Origin: an uncultured cyanobacterium
Lineage (GTDB): Bacteria; Cyanobacteriota; Vampirovibrionia; Gastranaerophilales; Gastranaerophilaceae
Direction: 5' to 3'
Assembly (NCBI GenBank): GCA_902495705.1
Contig: CABUXT010000013.1
Coordinates: forward strand, 1 to 52,142
Length of the DNA: 52,142 nucleotides
This document shows positions 24,015 to 32,167 of the stretch, one piece after another (the first letter of the stretch is position 1; the number at the start of each line of letters is the position of its first letter). The notes under the pieces are model-generated. The model was not told the DNA's origin. It made no database searches and saw nothing but the letters and a program-made list of their open reading frames with translations. Position numbers and translations under genes: made by a program.

Positions 24015-24833
24015 CTATAAGTTTTGAATAGCTTTACTGTCGCTATCGATACCTTCTTTGAGCATTTTCTTCGCGACATCTCCTTGGGTATCAAGCATTT
24101 TGCAAACCGTTTCAATGTTACGAACTTTAGTCGAAAGAATTGTATCTGCGTTTGCCGTGATATTTCCTGTTACGTTTTGATAAGCCGCCAATGCTGCAGA
24201 TGAAGTACCTTGCATCAAGTTACCAAGAACTGTTGTCCCAGCTCCATATACACCCAAATAAGGTGATACGGCTGTTAAAATACCGCCAAAACCTGAAATA
24301 CAACTTGCAAAAGGCATAACGATGTTTGATGCGATTTTACCCAAACCTGAACCGCTGCCGATACCGTATGCCGCAGCGCTTGTGATATCTGCAAGACCGC
24401 TTACACTTGATGCGTAGCCTGTTGCAGTTCCTGATGTTGAAGTTCCCCAACCGTTAAGTATTGAGGATGCTCCACCTGTAGTTAGTCCGTAAATTGAGTT
24501 AATTGAGGCAGCTCCGCTTGGAAATCCTGAATAATTGTATAAAGAGTCAGTTCCGTAAGCTGTTCCGTTATTTGCTTTTGAATAGTATGAAGTACCTGCA
24601 ATATTCATTGTTTCAGAACTTCCGAATACTGTAGCAAAAGATGATGGCGCAAGTAAACTTGCCAAATTGTAAAGTAAGCCGCCTGCTGACTCAAAACCTG
24701 TACCGGTTCCACTACCTGAAACAGTCAAGTCTCTTAATCTGTCGTAGGTTTCCCACATTTGAGCTTTGGCTGCACCGCTGGCATCGCCGAATCTGTTTGC
24801 TATTACCAAGTTACTATCATTTTTATAAGACAT
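24015..24833 (-). CDS. Unknown Gly/Ser/Ala-rich protein with two hydrophobic segments
   Basis: A 272-aa protein, strikingly poor in Lys and Arg in the middle and rich in Gly, Ser, Ala, Thr and Tyr (residues 35-165). The N-terminus NRFGDASGAAKAQMWETYDRL is helical. Residues ~175-215 are hydrophobic (IVMPFASCISGFGGIL, SPYLGVYGAGTTVLGNL). The C-terminus is helical (ILSTKVRNIETVCKMLDTQG). No signal peptide. It lies 27 bases after the 352-aa gene on the same message. A surface or export-substrate role is inferred from composition only. Confidence 0.6.
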   Translation of the reverse strand: MSYKNDSNLVIANRFGDASGAAKAQMWETYDRLRDLTVSGSGTGTGFESAGGLLYNLASLLAPSSFATVFGSSETMNIAGTSYYSKANNGTAYGTDSLYNYSGFPSGAASINSIYGLTTGGASSILNGWGTSTSGTATGYASSVSGLADITSAAAYGIGSGSGLGKIASNIVMPFASCISGFGGILTAVSPYLGVYGAGTTVLGNLMQGTSSAALAAYQNVTGNITANADTILSTKVRNIETVCKMLDTQGDVAKKMLKEGIDSDSKAIQNL

Positions 24834-24860
24834 TTTAACCTCGTTATCAGTTTTATTTTA

Positions 24861-25919
24861 CTAGCTTTCAAATGTTTTGAATGTACTTTCAATGTTTTTA
24901 GAAATGATTTTGTGAACTGCATCCATTTCTGTTTGAAGTGCATTTTGTTCGGTATCAAGCGCCTTCAATCTCAATTCCAACGTTCTGTCTTCTGTTTGAA
25001 TTTGTTCTGTTTTTGCGTTGATATCTTGAACTTTCTTTTCATAAACCTGTTGTTCGTAGTTATATTGGTTCATTGCATCGTTATATGCGTTGTCATCGGT
25101 TACGCTTGTAGCCTTCAAATCATGAACTACACTTGAGCCTTCAAATTGAACAGATGTAGCTCTTCCGCTTGCATCATAATCTACGATTGCATATTTTGAA
25201 ACTTCTTTATTTGTTGTTTGATAATCTGCGTAATATGAATGTAGAGCAGCCGTTTTATCTTGTAAACAAGCATCTAAAGAGTCAGTTGTAGAGGCTGTTT
25301 TTGATGCAAAGTTTACTTTTCCGTTTGAATCTGTCCAAAAATAGATATTATCAAGAGCAGATGTTGTTCCGTCATTTTTGAAACTGTTCCAATCTTTAGC
25401 CAATTGTGTGTCCGGCCAATCGTTTGCGATTTGGTCTAATTGCGCACTATAAGTACCCCAAGCAGCAGTTGAACTTGTATCTGTTCTATCAACAGTGTTC
25501 AAGCAAGAAACTTTTTTGGTACCAATCATATAGTAGCCTTCAGTTTCGCCTTCGCTTGGTTGAATGTATTGAACTTGTGGATTTGAATTTGTGTTACGGA
25601 TTCCTGTGTATTCTGAAACTTTTGAATAATAAGTTACATAAGAATTGTAGTGAATACCGTCACTGTCTGTATAATCCGCATCTTGAATATTTGAGATTGT
25701 TTGAGATACATCACCGCTATCAAAAGTGTATTGAGTAGTGGTGTAATCCGTTGTACTTGGAGCTGTAGGAACTTCCATACTGTACAATTGATTCCACAAT
25801 TCAGAACTTTGATTAGAAAGAGCCATTCTGGCTTGGTTTATCTGTTGTCCTTCATATTCAACGTTTGTTTTTCTTGCGGCCAGTGAAATCCACCTTGCCT
25901 GAGATGCTGCCATGCCCAT
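24861..25919 (-). CDS. Unknown protein with rod/hook-like N-terminal helix
   Basis: A 352-aa protein. The N-terminus MGMAASQARWISLAARKTN followed by VEYEGQQINQARMALSNQSSE is a conserved-looking amphipathic helix. It recalls the N-terminal helices of flagellar axial proteins (rod, hook and hook-associated), which act as export signals. The middle (60-240) is Thr/Ser/Asp/Tyr-rich, and the C-terminal 70 residues form a coiled coil (YEQQVYEKKVQDINAKTEQI). I recall similar N-termini in gut Melainabacteria, but I cannot name a family. It has an AAGGAG Shine-Dalgarno and its own promoter, and is followed by the Gly-rich gene. Confidence 0.65.
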   Translation of the reverse strand: MGMAASQARWISLAARKTNVEYEGQQINQARMALSNQSSELWNQLYSMEVPTAPSTTDYTTTQYTFDSGDVSQTISNIQDADYTDSDGIHYNSYVTYYSKVSEYTGIRNTNSNPQVQYIQPSEGETEGYYMIGTKKVSCLNTVDRTDTSSTAAWGTYSAQLDQIANDWPDTQLAKDWNSFKNDGTTSALDNIYFWTDSNGKVNFASKTASTTDSLDACLQDKTAALHSYYADYQTTNKEVSKYAIVDYDASGRATSVQFEGSSVVHDLKATSVTDDNAYNDAMNQYNYEQQVYEKKVQDINAKTEQIQTEDRTLELRLKALDTEQNALQTEMDAVHKIISKNIESTFKTFES

Positions 25920-25963
25920 ATATACAATCTCCTTCTAGTATGTGTGTTCTACCTTTTATTCTC

Positions 25964-25991
25964 GTTATAATGATTTTTTACAAATAGTCAA
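25964..25991 (-). promoter_or_regulatory. Promoter of the 24861-24015 two-gene unit
   Basis: Minus strand TTGACT (25991-25986), 16 bases, TATAAC (25969-25964), followed by AAGGAG and ATG 25919, about 45 bases downstream. Confidence 0.55.
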
Positions 25992-26168
25992 TATAATCTG
26001 TTTAAATTATACAATATTTATTAAGTTTTATGTATCTGCTTTTACAAAAAATCAACCATGTAGTGTATTTTGGATGTATCTTTGGTTATCAAAAGTCGAT
26101 TTTCTTTACAGATTTTTTATTTTTCTGTTAATATACTTATATAATTTGTATTTAAAGAAAGGTGTACA

Positions 26169-27536
26169 ATGAAATTTTCTTCATCGTTTAAAGTAGGAAT
26201 ATTGACATTAGCGGCTTTAATACTCTTGGTTGGTGCTGTGCTAAAGGTTAAAGGCAGAGCTTTTTCATCTGCAAAGAGAATTGAAATTCAATTTAAAGAT
26301 GTCAATGGTTTGCGTCCTGGGGCAGGTGTTCAAATCATGGGCTTAAAAGTCGGTCAAGTCGAAGAAATTACCCCTGTTGTAAAAGGTGAAGACAGTTTTG
26401 TAAACGTGAAATTTGTAATCACAGACCCAACAGTACAAATTCCTCGAGCTTCATCATTTTCAATCCAACAGTCAGGTTTGATTGGTGAATTGTTCTTGGA
26501 AATCACACCGCCTAAAACTTTAACAATATATATTCCGATGAAAGACAGTCATTTGTTATACAAAAATGACCCTGTTCAGATGAAGTTGAGTGAAAAATAT
26601 TATGACGTAGGTTTTATTAAATCTGTTGAAGTAGTTTCAAGAGATTCTCTACCTTACAATTACAAGGATAATATTAAAACAAGAAGTGCTTATAAGGTTG
26701 AATATTTTATCAATCTTCCGGGGTTGGTGTTGCCTGAATTTATGAAAGGTTCTGCAATTGTTGAAGGTTCAGCTCACAAGTTGAGACTTGTTCCGCTTGA
26801 TGAAATGCCTATTGCTTACCCTCGTCAAAATTCACCATACACAATTATTGAGCCGATGAGATTGTCTGACTTTATGGATTGGCAGTACAAGGCAGCTGAA
26901 ACTTTGACTGAGACTAACAGAAAAGTAAATCAGATTTTGTCAGACGAAACTATCGCAGATTTGAAAAAGACAATTGCAAACTTAGATGCACTTACGGCTA
27001 AATCTAATGTAACTTTAGGCAAAGTTGACCAGTTGTTGGATTCTTCTCGCGGTGATATTGAACAATTGCTTGCTATGACTCAACAAGCAACCGATGATTT
27101 TTCTAAATTGTCTGCCAATGTTAATAATATTATCGGTGACCAACAATTTAAGAAAACTGTTATGTCTACAGCTGATTCGGTTGACAAGTTAGCTAAAAAC
27201 TTGAATAAAGTTATGAACGCGGCTGATGCCGAGGCTACTGGTAAAAACTTGAAAATCATTGCAGAAAACTTGTCTCAAATCAGTGAGAGCGTAAACTCAA
27301 TGACAAAAGATGATAAGTTGAAAAATCAATTAACAACAGCTATTACAAATGTAAATAATGCTATGTCAGAGGCAGCTACTGCATTAGATACGGTGAACAA
27401 AGTTAATCCGTCTAATCCAAATCAAGCATCTGATTTGCAACAAATCGTGAGTGATACTGTTGTAACAACAAATAATTTGAAAAAATTCTCAGAAAAATTG
27501 AATAAACGTTTCTTGTTATTCAGATTGATGTTCTAA
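26169..27536 (+). CDS. MCE/MlaD-family lipid transport protein
   Basis: A 455-aa protein. One membrane helix at ~8-26 (VGILTLAALILLVGAVLKV), then a single MCE domain (IEIQFKDVNGLRPGAGVQIMG, LKVGQVEEI, GLIGELFLEITPP; ~36-118). A long C-terminal helical region with heptads (LKKTIANLDALTAKSNV) follows, as in PqiB/MlaD-like periplasm-spanning proteins. MCE proteins carry phospholipids between inner and outer membranes with an MlaFE-type ABC transporter; no such partner lies in the window. GAAAGG precedes the ATG. lpxK begins 20 bases downstream, giving an outer-membrane lipid operon. Confidence 0.88.
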   Translation: MKFSSSFKVGILTLAALILLVGAVLKVKGRAFSSAKRIEIQFKDVNGLRPGAGVQIMGLKVGQVEEITPVVKGEDSFVNVKFVITDPTVQIPRASSFSIQQSGLIGELFLEITPPKTLTIYIPMKDSHLLYKNDPVQMKLSEKYYDVGFIKSVEVVSRDSLPYNYKDNIKTRSAYKVEYFINLPGLVLPEFMKGSAIVEGSAHKLRLVPLDEMPIAYPRQNSPYTIIEPMRLSDFMDWQYKAAETLTETNRKVNQILSDETIADLKKTIANLDALTAKSNVTLGKVDQLLDSSRGDIEQLLAMTQQATDDFSKLSANVNNIIGDQQFKKTVMSTADSVDKLAKNLNKVMNAADAEATGKNLKIIAENLSQISESVNSMTKDDKLKNQLTTAITNVNNAMSEAATALDTVNKVNPSNPNQASDLQQIVSDTVVTTNNLKKFSEKLNKRFLLFRLMF

Positions 27537-27556
27537 GAGTTTAGAGAAGTTGTAAA

Positions 27557-28579
27557 ATGCAAAATATAAAAACAAAAATTACACAAATGCACTATCAAAG
27601 GGATTCTAAAGGAGTCCTTTTTGATATTTTGAAATTCTGTTCATATTTTTACGGTTTTGGTAGTCGTATGAAAAATTTCTTATATGATAACAAAATTCTA
27701 AAACCTAAAAAAGTGAATGCCTATGTGATATCAGTTGGCAATATGACAACTGGCGGAGTGGGCAAAACTCCTGTAGTATCAGAAATTGCAAAGTATTTGG
27801 TGAACCTTGGACAGCGTGTTGCAATTGTTTCGCGCGGATATGGCGGAAAACTTGATAACAGCAAAATTAATATGATATCAGATGGAACATCTATTTATTT
27901 TGATGCGGTTCAAGCAGGGGATGAACCTTATTGGCTTGCTGAAAATACGCAAGGGGCTTATGTTTTCACTTGTCGAAACAGATATCTCGCAGCAAAAATG
28001 GCAGTTGAAAAATTCGGAATTCAAGTAATCATCCTTGATGATGGCTTTCAGCACAGAAAATTACACCGAGACTTGGATATTGTTTTGATGGATAGTGTTA
28101 AGGGTTTCGGTAACGAGCATTTGCTCCCTGCAGGTCCTCTGAGAGAAGGACCTGAGGCGCTTGAGCGAATTGATAAATTTGTTGTAGTTAGCAAAAGTGT
28201 AAAACATGACACTGCTGAGCGTGTTGCAAAAATTATGCAAAAACGCTTGAATATTCCAACTTCAATATGCTACACAGAACCTGATTATGTTTATAATATT
28301 AAAACCGGACAAAGATTGATGGAAGGCTTGGCTGTAACTGCAATGTGTGCGATTGGTCAACCTCAACAATTCTATGACTTTTTATCTGATTATCAGGTCG
28401 TAAAAACTGTTACATTTGACGACCATCACCAGTATGCACCGATTGATATTGTTGATATTTCAGGAAGTATTATCACAACTGAAAAAGATGCAGTAAAACT
28501 TGCGCGCTTTGACCGTGATAATATCTACGCTCTGAAATTAAAGACCGTTATAGATGTGGAAAATTTGTTGAAAAAGTAG
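27557..28579 (+). CDS. lpxK: Tetraacyldisaccharide 4'-kinase LpxK
   Basis: A 340-aa protein with the LpxK landmarks: Walker A GNMTTGGVGKTPVV (~58-71), VSRGYGGK, GDEPYWLA, and the catalytic DDGFQHRKLHRDLDIVLMD followed by GNEHLLPAGPLREGPEAL. LpxK phosphorylates the lipid A precursor at the 4' position on the inner membrane, so the organism should make lipid A-containing LPS. It is preceded by the MCE gene, and its stop is 3 bases from the stop of the convergent pseudopilin gene, with no terminator between. Confidence 0.95.
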   Translation: MQNIKTKITQMHYQRDSKGVLFDILKFCSYFYGFGSRMKNFLYDNKILKPKKVNAYVISVGNMTTGGVGKTPVVSEIAKYLVNLGQRVAIVSRGYGGKLDNSKINMISDGTSIYFDAVQAGDEPYWLAENTQGAYVFTCRNRYLAAKMAVEKFGIQVIILDDGFQHRKLHRDLDIVLMDSVKGFGNEHLLPAGPLREGPEALERIDKFVVVSKSVKHDTAERVAKIMQKRLNIPTSICYTEPDYVYNIKTGQRLMEGLAVTAMCAIGQPQQFYDFLSDYQVVKTVTFDDHHQYAPIDIVDISGSIITTEKDAVKLARFDRDNIYALKLKTVIDVENLLKK

Positions 28580-28582
28580 ATG

Positions 28583-29338
28583 CTATTTTGTTGAATTGAA
28601 GACATACCAAGCGGCTCTGCTTTGAGGTTGTGCAATTCCATCATAAATTAGGACAGGGTAAATATCTGTAACATCCTTTTTTTCTACAATGCAATCTCCG
28701 GCATCGGTTACGTTCGTATATTTATTCTCTCCTTTTGTGCACTCCACTTCTTTGTTAGGTCCTGATGTGCCGTTTACATCTACCATAGCATAGCAACCGT
28801 TTCCCATACCTGCTCCCTCTTCTCCTGCTCCGATTACACCTGCAGCAGAACCTATTGCTCTTGTGCAAGTTCTAAAATTTCCTGTACTTGCAACGCTTAA
28901 ATATGCTGAAAATATTATAAGACTTCCATCTTGTAATTGATATACCGGGTTTCTGTTTCTATAATTTTTGAAACTATCAGCATTTTCAAAGTGATATGAT
29001 TTAGGGTTATAGTTATTTAATTTGTCTATACCTGAATAATAAGTCGTCCCTTGTAATGTTCCGTTTAATAATGAACAAATAGAATGTTGAGTTTCAGGAT
29101 TGTTAAGCGAGTTATCTGCATTGCATTTTGTGTCAATCCCTGCAAAATCAAAACCGTATTGCTCTTGTGACATTCTTGCAGCATTACTTAATGTAGATAT
29201 AACTTTTTTGAATTTAGCTCTATATTGAGCACCTTTGATATTCGCTAACAACGTCGGTATTGTCATAGCTGCGACTACGCCAATTATTCCCAGTGTAATC
29301 AATACTTCCGCTAATGTAAAAGCTCTACGATTTTTCAT
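28583..29338 (-). CDS. Type IV pilin-like pseudopilin
   Basis: A 251-aa protein with a class III prepilin leader: a short basic leader MKNRRA, then FTLAEVLITLGIIGVVAA, with mature F1 and the conserved Glu at position 5. The residue before the cleavage site is Ala rather than the usual Gly. The helix continues to AARMSQEQYG. The C-terminal globular part has several Cys (SICSLLNG, RTCTRAIG, GNGCYAMVD, VECTKG, GDCIVEK) that may form disulfides. Such proteins form type IV or type II pseudopili after cleavage by PilD. No pilus assembly gene is nearby. GAAAGGG precedes the start. Confidence 0.88.
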   Translation of the reverse strand: MKNRRAFTLAEVLITLGIIGVVAAMTIPTLLANIKGAQYRAKFKKVISTLSNAARMSQEQYGFDFAGIDTKCNADNSLNNPETQHSICSLLNGTLQGTTYYSGIDKLNNYNPKSYHFENADSFKNYRNRNPVYQLQDGSLIIFSAYLSVASTGNFRTCTRAIGSAAGVIGAGEEGAGMGNGCYAMVDVNGTSGPNKEVECTKGENKYTNVTDAGDCIVEKKDVTDIYPVLIYDGIAQPQSRAAWYVFNSTK

Positions 29339-29494
29339 TTTTATTACCCTTTCTATATAAAATGCGAATATATTTTATTTATTCTTATATAATCTTGATT
29401 AATTCTATATCATGTGCGAATTATTGTCAAATATTCTTATTTTATAAAGTATCAAAATGTAAATAGATAATTTATGATTTATGCAAGGTGAGAT

Positions 29495-29812
29495 ATGGAT
29501 ATAAAGGTTTTATTAGGCAAGAGGATTAGAGAATATCGGCAAAAGTATGGGATGACTCAATTTCAGTTGGCGGAAAAACTTGGAATTGACGATAAACATT
29601 TGAGCCGTATTGAACTTGGCAAAAATATGCCTCAAGCTGTTGTTATTTCTAAACTTGCAGAAGTTTTTAATATAGAACCGAAAAGTCTTTTTGAGTTTTC
29701 TCACCTTGGTGCAATTGATGATGTTAAAAAAGATTTGAATAAAATTTTGGAAACTTTGTCAGATGAACAGGTGATTTTGACTTACAAATATGTCAAAACT
29801 TTTGTTATTTAG
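29495..29812 (+). CDS. XRE-family helix-turn-helix regulator
   Basis: A 105-aa protein. HTH at ~7-62: GKRIREYRQKYGMTQFQLAE, then KLGIDDKHLSRIELGKN and ISKLAEVFNIEPKSLFEF. The remaining ~40 residues are helical, probably for dimerisation. It lies 21 bases before nth, but nth seems to have its own promoter. Target unknown. Confidence 0.88.
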   Translation: MDIKVLLGKRIREYRQKYGMTQFQLAEKLGIDDKHLSRIELGKNMPQAVVISKLAEVFNIEPKSLFEFSHLGAIDDVKKDLNKILETLSDEQVILTYKYVKTFVI

Positions 29813-29833
29813 TGTTTTGTATATAATAAAATT

Positions 29834-30457
29834 ATGATTGATGAAATAGTAAAAGGTCTTGAAGATGCGAAACAGCCGCAAAGTGATTTTGTAAAACTTA
29901 TGGATAGTTTTAAAAATCCTTATCTTGTTTTGATTGCGTGTATTTTGAGTTTGAGAACGAACGATAAAACGACTTATCCTGCAACATTGAGGATGTTAAA
30001 ACTTGCCGACACTCCTGAAAAAATGATGAAAGTCAAAGTTGAGGATTTAGAAAAAGCTATTTCCCCTGTCGGTTTTTACAAAAATAAAGCAGGACAAATT
30101 ATTGAATTATCCAAAATTATTGTTGAAAAATATAATGGAAAAGTCCCTGATAGTATTGATGAGATGTGCAAGTTCCGCGGAGTTGGGCGAAAAACAGCCA
30201 ACCTTGTCATGTCTTTAGGTTTTAACGAGCCTGCAATTTGCGTTGATGTTCATGTTCATCGGATTTTTAACCGTCTTGGGTGTATCAAGACCAAAAATCC
30301 TGAAGAAACCGAGTTTGCATTGCGTGAAAAACTTCCTAAAAAATACTGGATTCCGATAAATACCCTGCTTGTTACTCATGGGCAAAATGTTTGCAAGCCG
30401 ATAAAACCTCAGTGTGATATTTGTCCGATTTCAAAATATTGCGCCAAAATAATTTAA
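29834..30457 (+). CDS. nth: Endonuclease III (DNA glycosylase/AP lyase)
   Basis: A 207-aa protein of normal length. Helix-hairpin-helix FRGVGRKTANLVMS with the catalytic Lys, then VDVHVHRIFNRLG with the catalytic Asp. The C-terminal 4Fe-4S loop has C187, C194, C197 and C203 (spacing 6-2-5). It removes oxidised pyrimidines in base excision repair. TATAAT (29822-29827) ends 6 bases before the ATG and there is no Shine-Dalgarno, so the message may be leaderless. Confidence 0.95.
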   Translation: MIDEIVKGLEDAKQPQSDFVKLMDSFKNPYLVLIACILSLRTNDKTTYPATLRMLKLADTPEKMMKVKVEDLEKAISPVGFYKNKAGQIIELSKIIVEKYNGKVPDSIDEMCKFRGVGRKTANLVMSLGFNEPAICVDVHVHRIFNRLGCIKTKNPEETEFALREKLPKKYWIPINTLLVTHGQNVCKPIKPQCDICPISKYCAKII

Positions 30458-30523
30458 TAGTATAATGCTGTCAAAAAATATTTTTACGTGTTTTATTATG
30501 TTTCGTAATCGGAGGTTTAAATT

Positions 30524-30940
30524 ATGAAAGTTTCACCTATCACAGTCGGACAATATTATACAAATAGTGCAATAGATAATGCTTTGGAGACAGTTAATCA
30601 AGCTAAAGGAATCTTTGTTCCTTATGCTAAAAAATACGGTGTAACGGTTGATGTGGATAAAGCCGCAAAGATGGTCTCACCTGATTTGTTGACTCCATCT
30701 ATGCAGAAATTGGTTGATAATAATATCGTTGTATCCGTAAGAGACAAAAAGACCGGAAAAACAGGGCTATCACTTGTTGGAGCGACAAAAGACAGTTTTA
30801 TGCACTCAGAAGACAAGTTGGTCAATGTATTGGATAGAAATGGGATAAAAGTTGTTACAACAAAATTTAATCATGAAGATAATTTGTTAAGAACAATTTG
30901 CCGTGCTGTTGAAAACTTGACTAAGTTTGTCAAAGGGTAA
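30524..30940 (+). CDS. Unknown 138-aa protein
   Basis: A small soluble protein with no signal peptide. Residues 1-40 (ITVGQYYTNSAIDNALETV) look helical; 41-110 alternate strands and helices (YGVTVDVDKAAKMVSPD, NNIVVSVRDKKTGKTGLSLVG); the end is a basic helix. ATCGGAGG gives a good Shine-Dalgarno, and the coding composition is normal. It is followed by the repeat-rich gap. No family recognised. Confidence 0.6.
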   Translation: MKVSPITVGQYYTNSAIDNALETVNQAKGIFVPYAKKYGVTVDVDKAAKMVSPDLLTPSMQKLVDNNIVVSVRDKKTGKTGLSLVGATKDSFMHSEDKLVNVLDRNGIKVVTTKFNHEDNLLRTICRAVENLTKFVKG

Positions 30941-30969
30941 AAATTATTTTTTGCGGGGTACCGCATTTT

Positions 30970-31007
30970 CCCTCGCCCCTTGAGGGAGAGGGGAAGGGAG
31001 AGGGGGC
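30970..31007. repeat. GC-rich CCCTC/GAGGG dispersed repeat, copy 1
   Basis: An imperfect inverted repeat (CCCTCGCCCC against GGGAGAGGGG) that is far more GC-rich than its surroundings. A related copy in the same orientation lies at 31278-31310, flanking the MITE-like element. Confidence 0.6.
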
Positions 31008-31122
31008 AATGCCTAACAAAATTTTAAATTGTCCGAACCCTAACTCGAAATTGTAATTTTTCGTGTTCCACTCAAAAACAATTTCGGTCTCTCCCATTTG
31101 GAGCGACAAGACAAAAAGTGCT

Positions 31123-31232
31123 ATGTCATTCCGAATTTAGTTCGGAATCTTTTTAATAATCATTATTTATCAATAGTAATATTTGCTAAATTATTAATTG
31201 GAAAAGATTCTGAATCAAGTTCAGAATGACAT
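31123..31232. mobile_element. MITE-like element, 110 bp, intact copy
   Basis: The ends are ~31-bp terminal inverted repeats (ATGTCATTCCGAA... and ...TTCAGAATGACAT). Each end is itself a small palindrome: ATTCCGAA/TTCGGAAT at 31128-31148 and ATTCTGAA/TTCAGAAT at 31207-31227. The A/T-rich centre includes TTGCTAAATTATTAATTGG, also found in the copy at 51955. It has no ORF, so it would be non-autonomous. No target duplication could be assigned with confidence. Confidence 0.65.
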
Positions 31233-31277
31233 AGACCTTAGTGCATAATTAGAGAATTCTGTGGAATGACATATTTT

Positions 31278-31310
31278 CCCTCTCCGAGGGAGAGGGTTAG
31301 GGTGAGGGGT
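31278..31310. repeat. GC-rich CCCTC/GAGGG dispersed repeat, copy 2
   Basis: CCCTCTCC followed by GGGAGAGGG and a TAGGGTGAGGGG tail; related to 30970-31007. A further hairpin (GGCGGCTT against AAGCCGAC, about 31341-31361) follows. Together with the MITE-like element these fill the 30941-31429 gap; no gene is seen there. Confidence 0.6.
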
Positions 31311-31379
31311 GTTCTGGAATGCCAAGGACATTTAGCTGTTGGGCGGCTTTACTAAGCCGACAATATTATATAAATAAGT

Positions 31380-31406
31380 GGCGGAGTTTTTGTAAAAAAC
31401 TCCGCC
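31380..31406 (-). terminator. Hairpin terminator of the ompH-like gene
   Basis: GGCGGAGTTTTT pairs with AAAAACTCCGCC as a 12-bp stem with a short loop, just past the stop of the minus-strand gene. The minus-strand T-tract is short. Confidence 0.7.
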
Positions 31407-31429
31407 TCATTAAAATATTATTACTTTTA

Positions 31430-31885
31430 CTACTTAACAACTTTTACAATTTCAGATGTAATATCTTTACCACCGTAAAGTACAACACCTTTACTCAACA
31501 CAACATCATAACCTTGCGCTTTTGCTTGTGTTTCGATTTGTTTTGAAATTGAAGCATCAATTGCTTTTAGTTTTGAAGCGTATTCTGTTTCAATTTTTTC
31601 TTTTTTAGATTGCAATTCTTTTGAATATTTTTCTTCTGCGGCTTTTTTCTTAGAAGAATCTGTGATGCTTGCTACATCTTTTCTTGCGTTTTCAATAAAT
31701 TTTACAAGTTCTTCTGCTTTAGCTTGTTGTTCTTTTTTTAGAGCTTGAACTTGCGCTGATGATGTTACAACTTGTGGAACATCAACAACTGCCACTGTGA
31801 AGTCTTTTGCCATAACAGCAGAATTAAATGATAAACATCCTGCAGCCAATAATGATACTGCTAATAAACCTAAAGTTTTGTTCAT
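31430..31885 (-). CDS. OmpH/Skp-like periplasmic chaperone
   Basis: A 151-aa protein with a signal peptide (residues 1-26, ending AVMAKD). The Skp pattern follows: FTVAVVDVPQVVTSSAQVQ, a long Lys/Glu/Ala-rich coiled coil (~50-110), then KAQGYDVVLSKGVVLYGG. Skp trimers hold unfolded outer-membrane proteins in the periplasm. Normal length. The gene stands alone and is divergent from the TpsB-like outer-membrane protein at 32168, a plausible client. A strong hairpin follows. Confidence 0.88.
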   Translation of the reverse strand: MNKTLGLLAVSLLAAGCLSFNSAVMAKDFTVAVVDVPQVVTSSAQVQALKKEQQAKAEELVKFIENARKDVASITDSSKKKAAEEKYSKELQSKKEKIETEYASKLKAIDASISKQIETQAKAQGYDVVLSKGVVLYGGKDITSEIVKVVK

Positions 31886-31973
31886 AATGCATCTCCTTAT
31901 AACTGGATTTATATTAACACAAAAGCATAAATAATGTATTGTCGTCCGTTTGGTTTATTTTTTTTGTAACATC

Positions 31974-32002
31974 TTTACATGATTTTAGGAATTTTGTATA
32001 AT
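31974..32002 (+). promoter_or_regulatory. Promoter of the TpsB-like gene
   Basis: TTTACA (31974-31979), exactly 17 bases, TATAAT (31997-32002). The start codon is at 32168, so the leader is about 155-160 nt and A/U-rich. I see no known riboswitch in it; it could hold other control. Confidence 0.65.
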
Positions 32003-32167
32003 GGTAGGGTAGGTATAGAACTATATTATTAAATTTTTGTAACTAAATCTTAATAAAAGTTCAAAAAAGGTTTTTATTTAAGTGCTATCGTAACACAATA
32101 TACTTACATAGATATATTATTAGATATAAAATTAGATATACAAGTAAAATATAGAAGGTAATACAAG

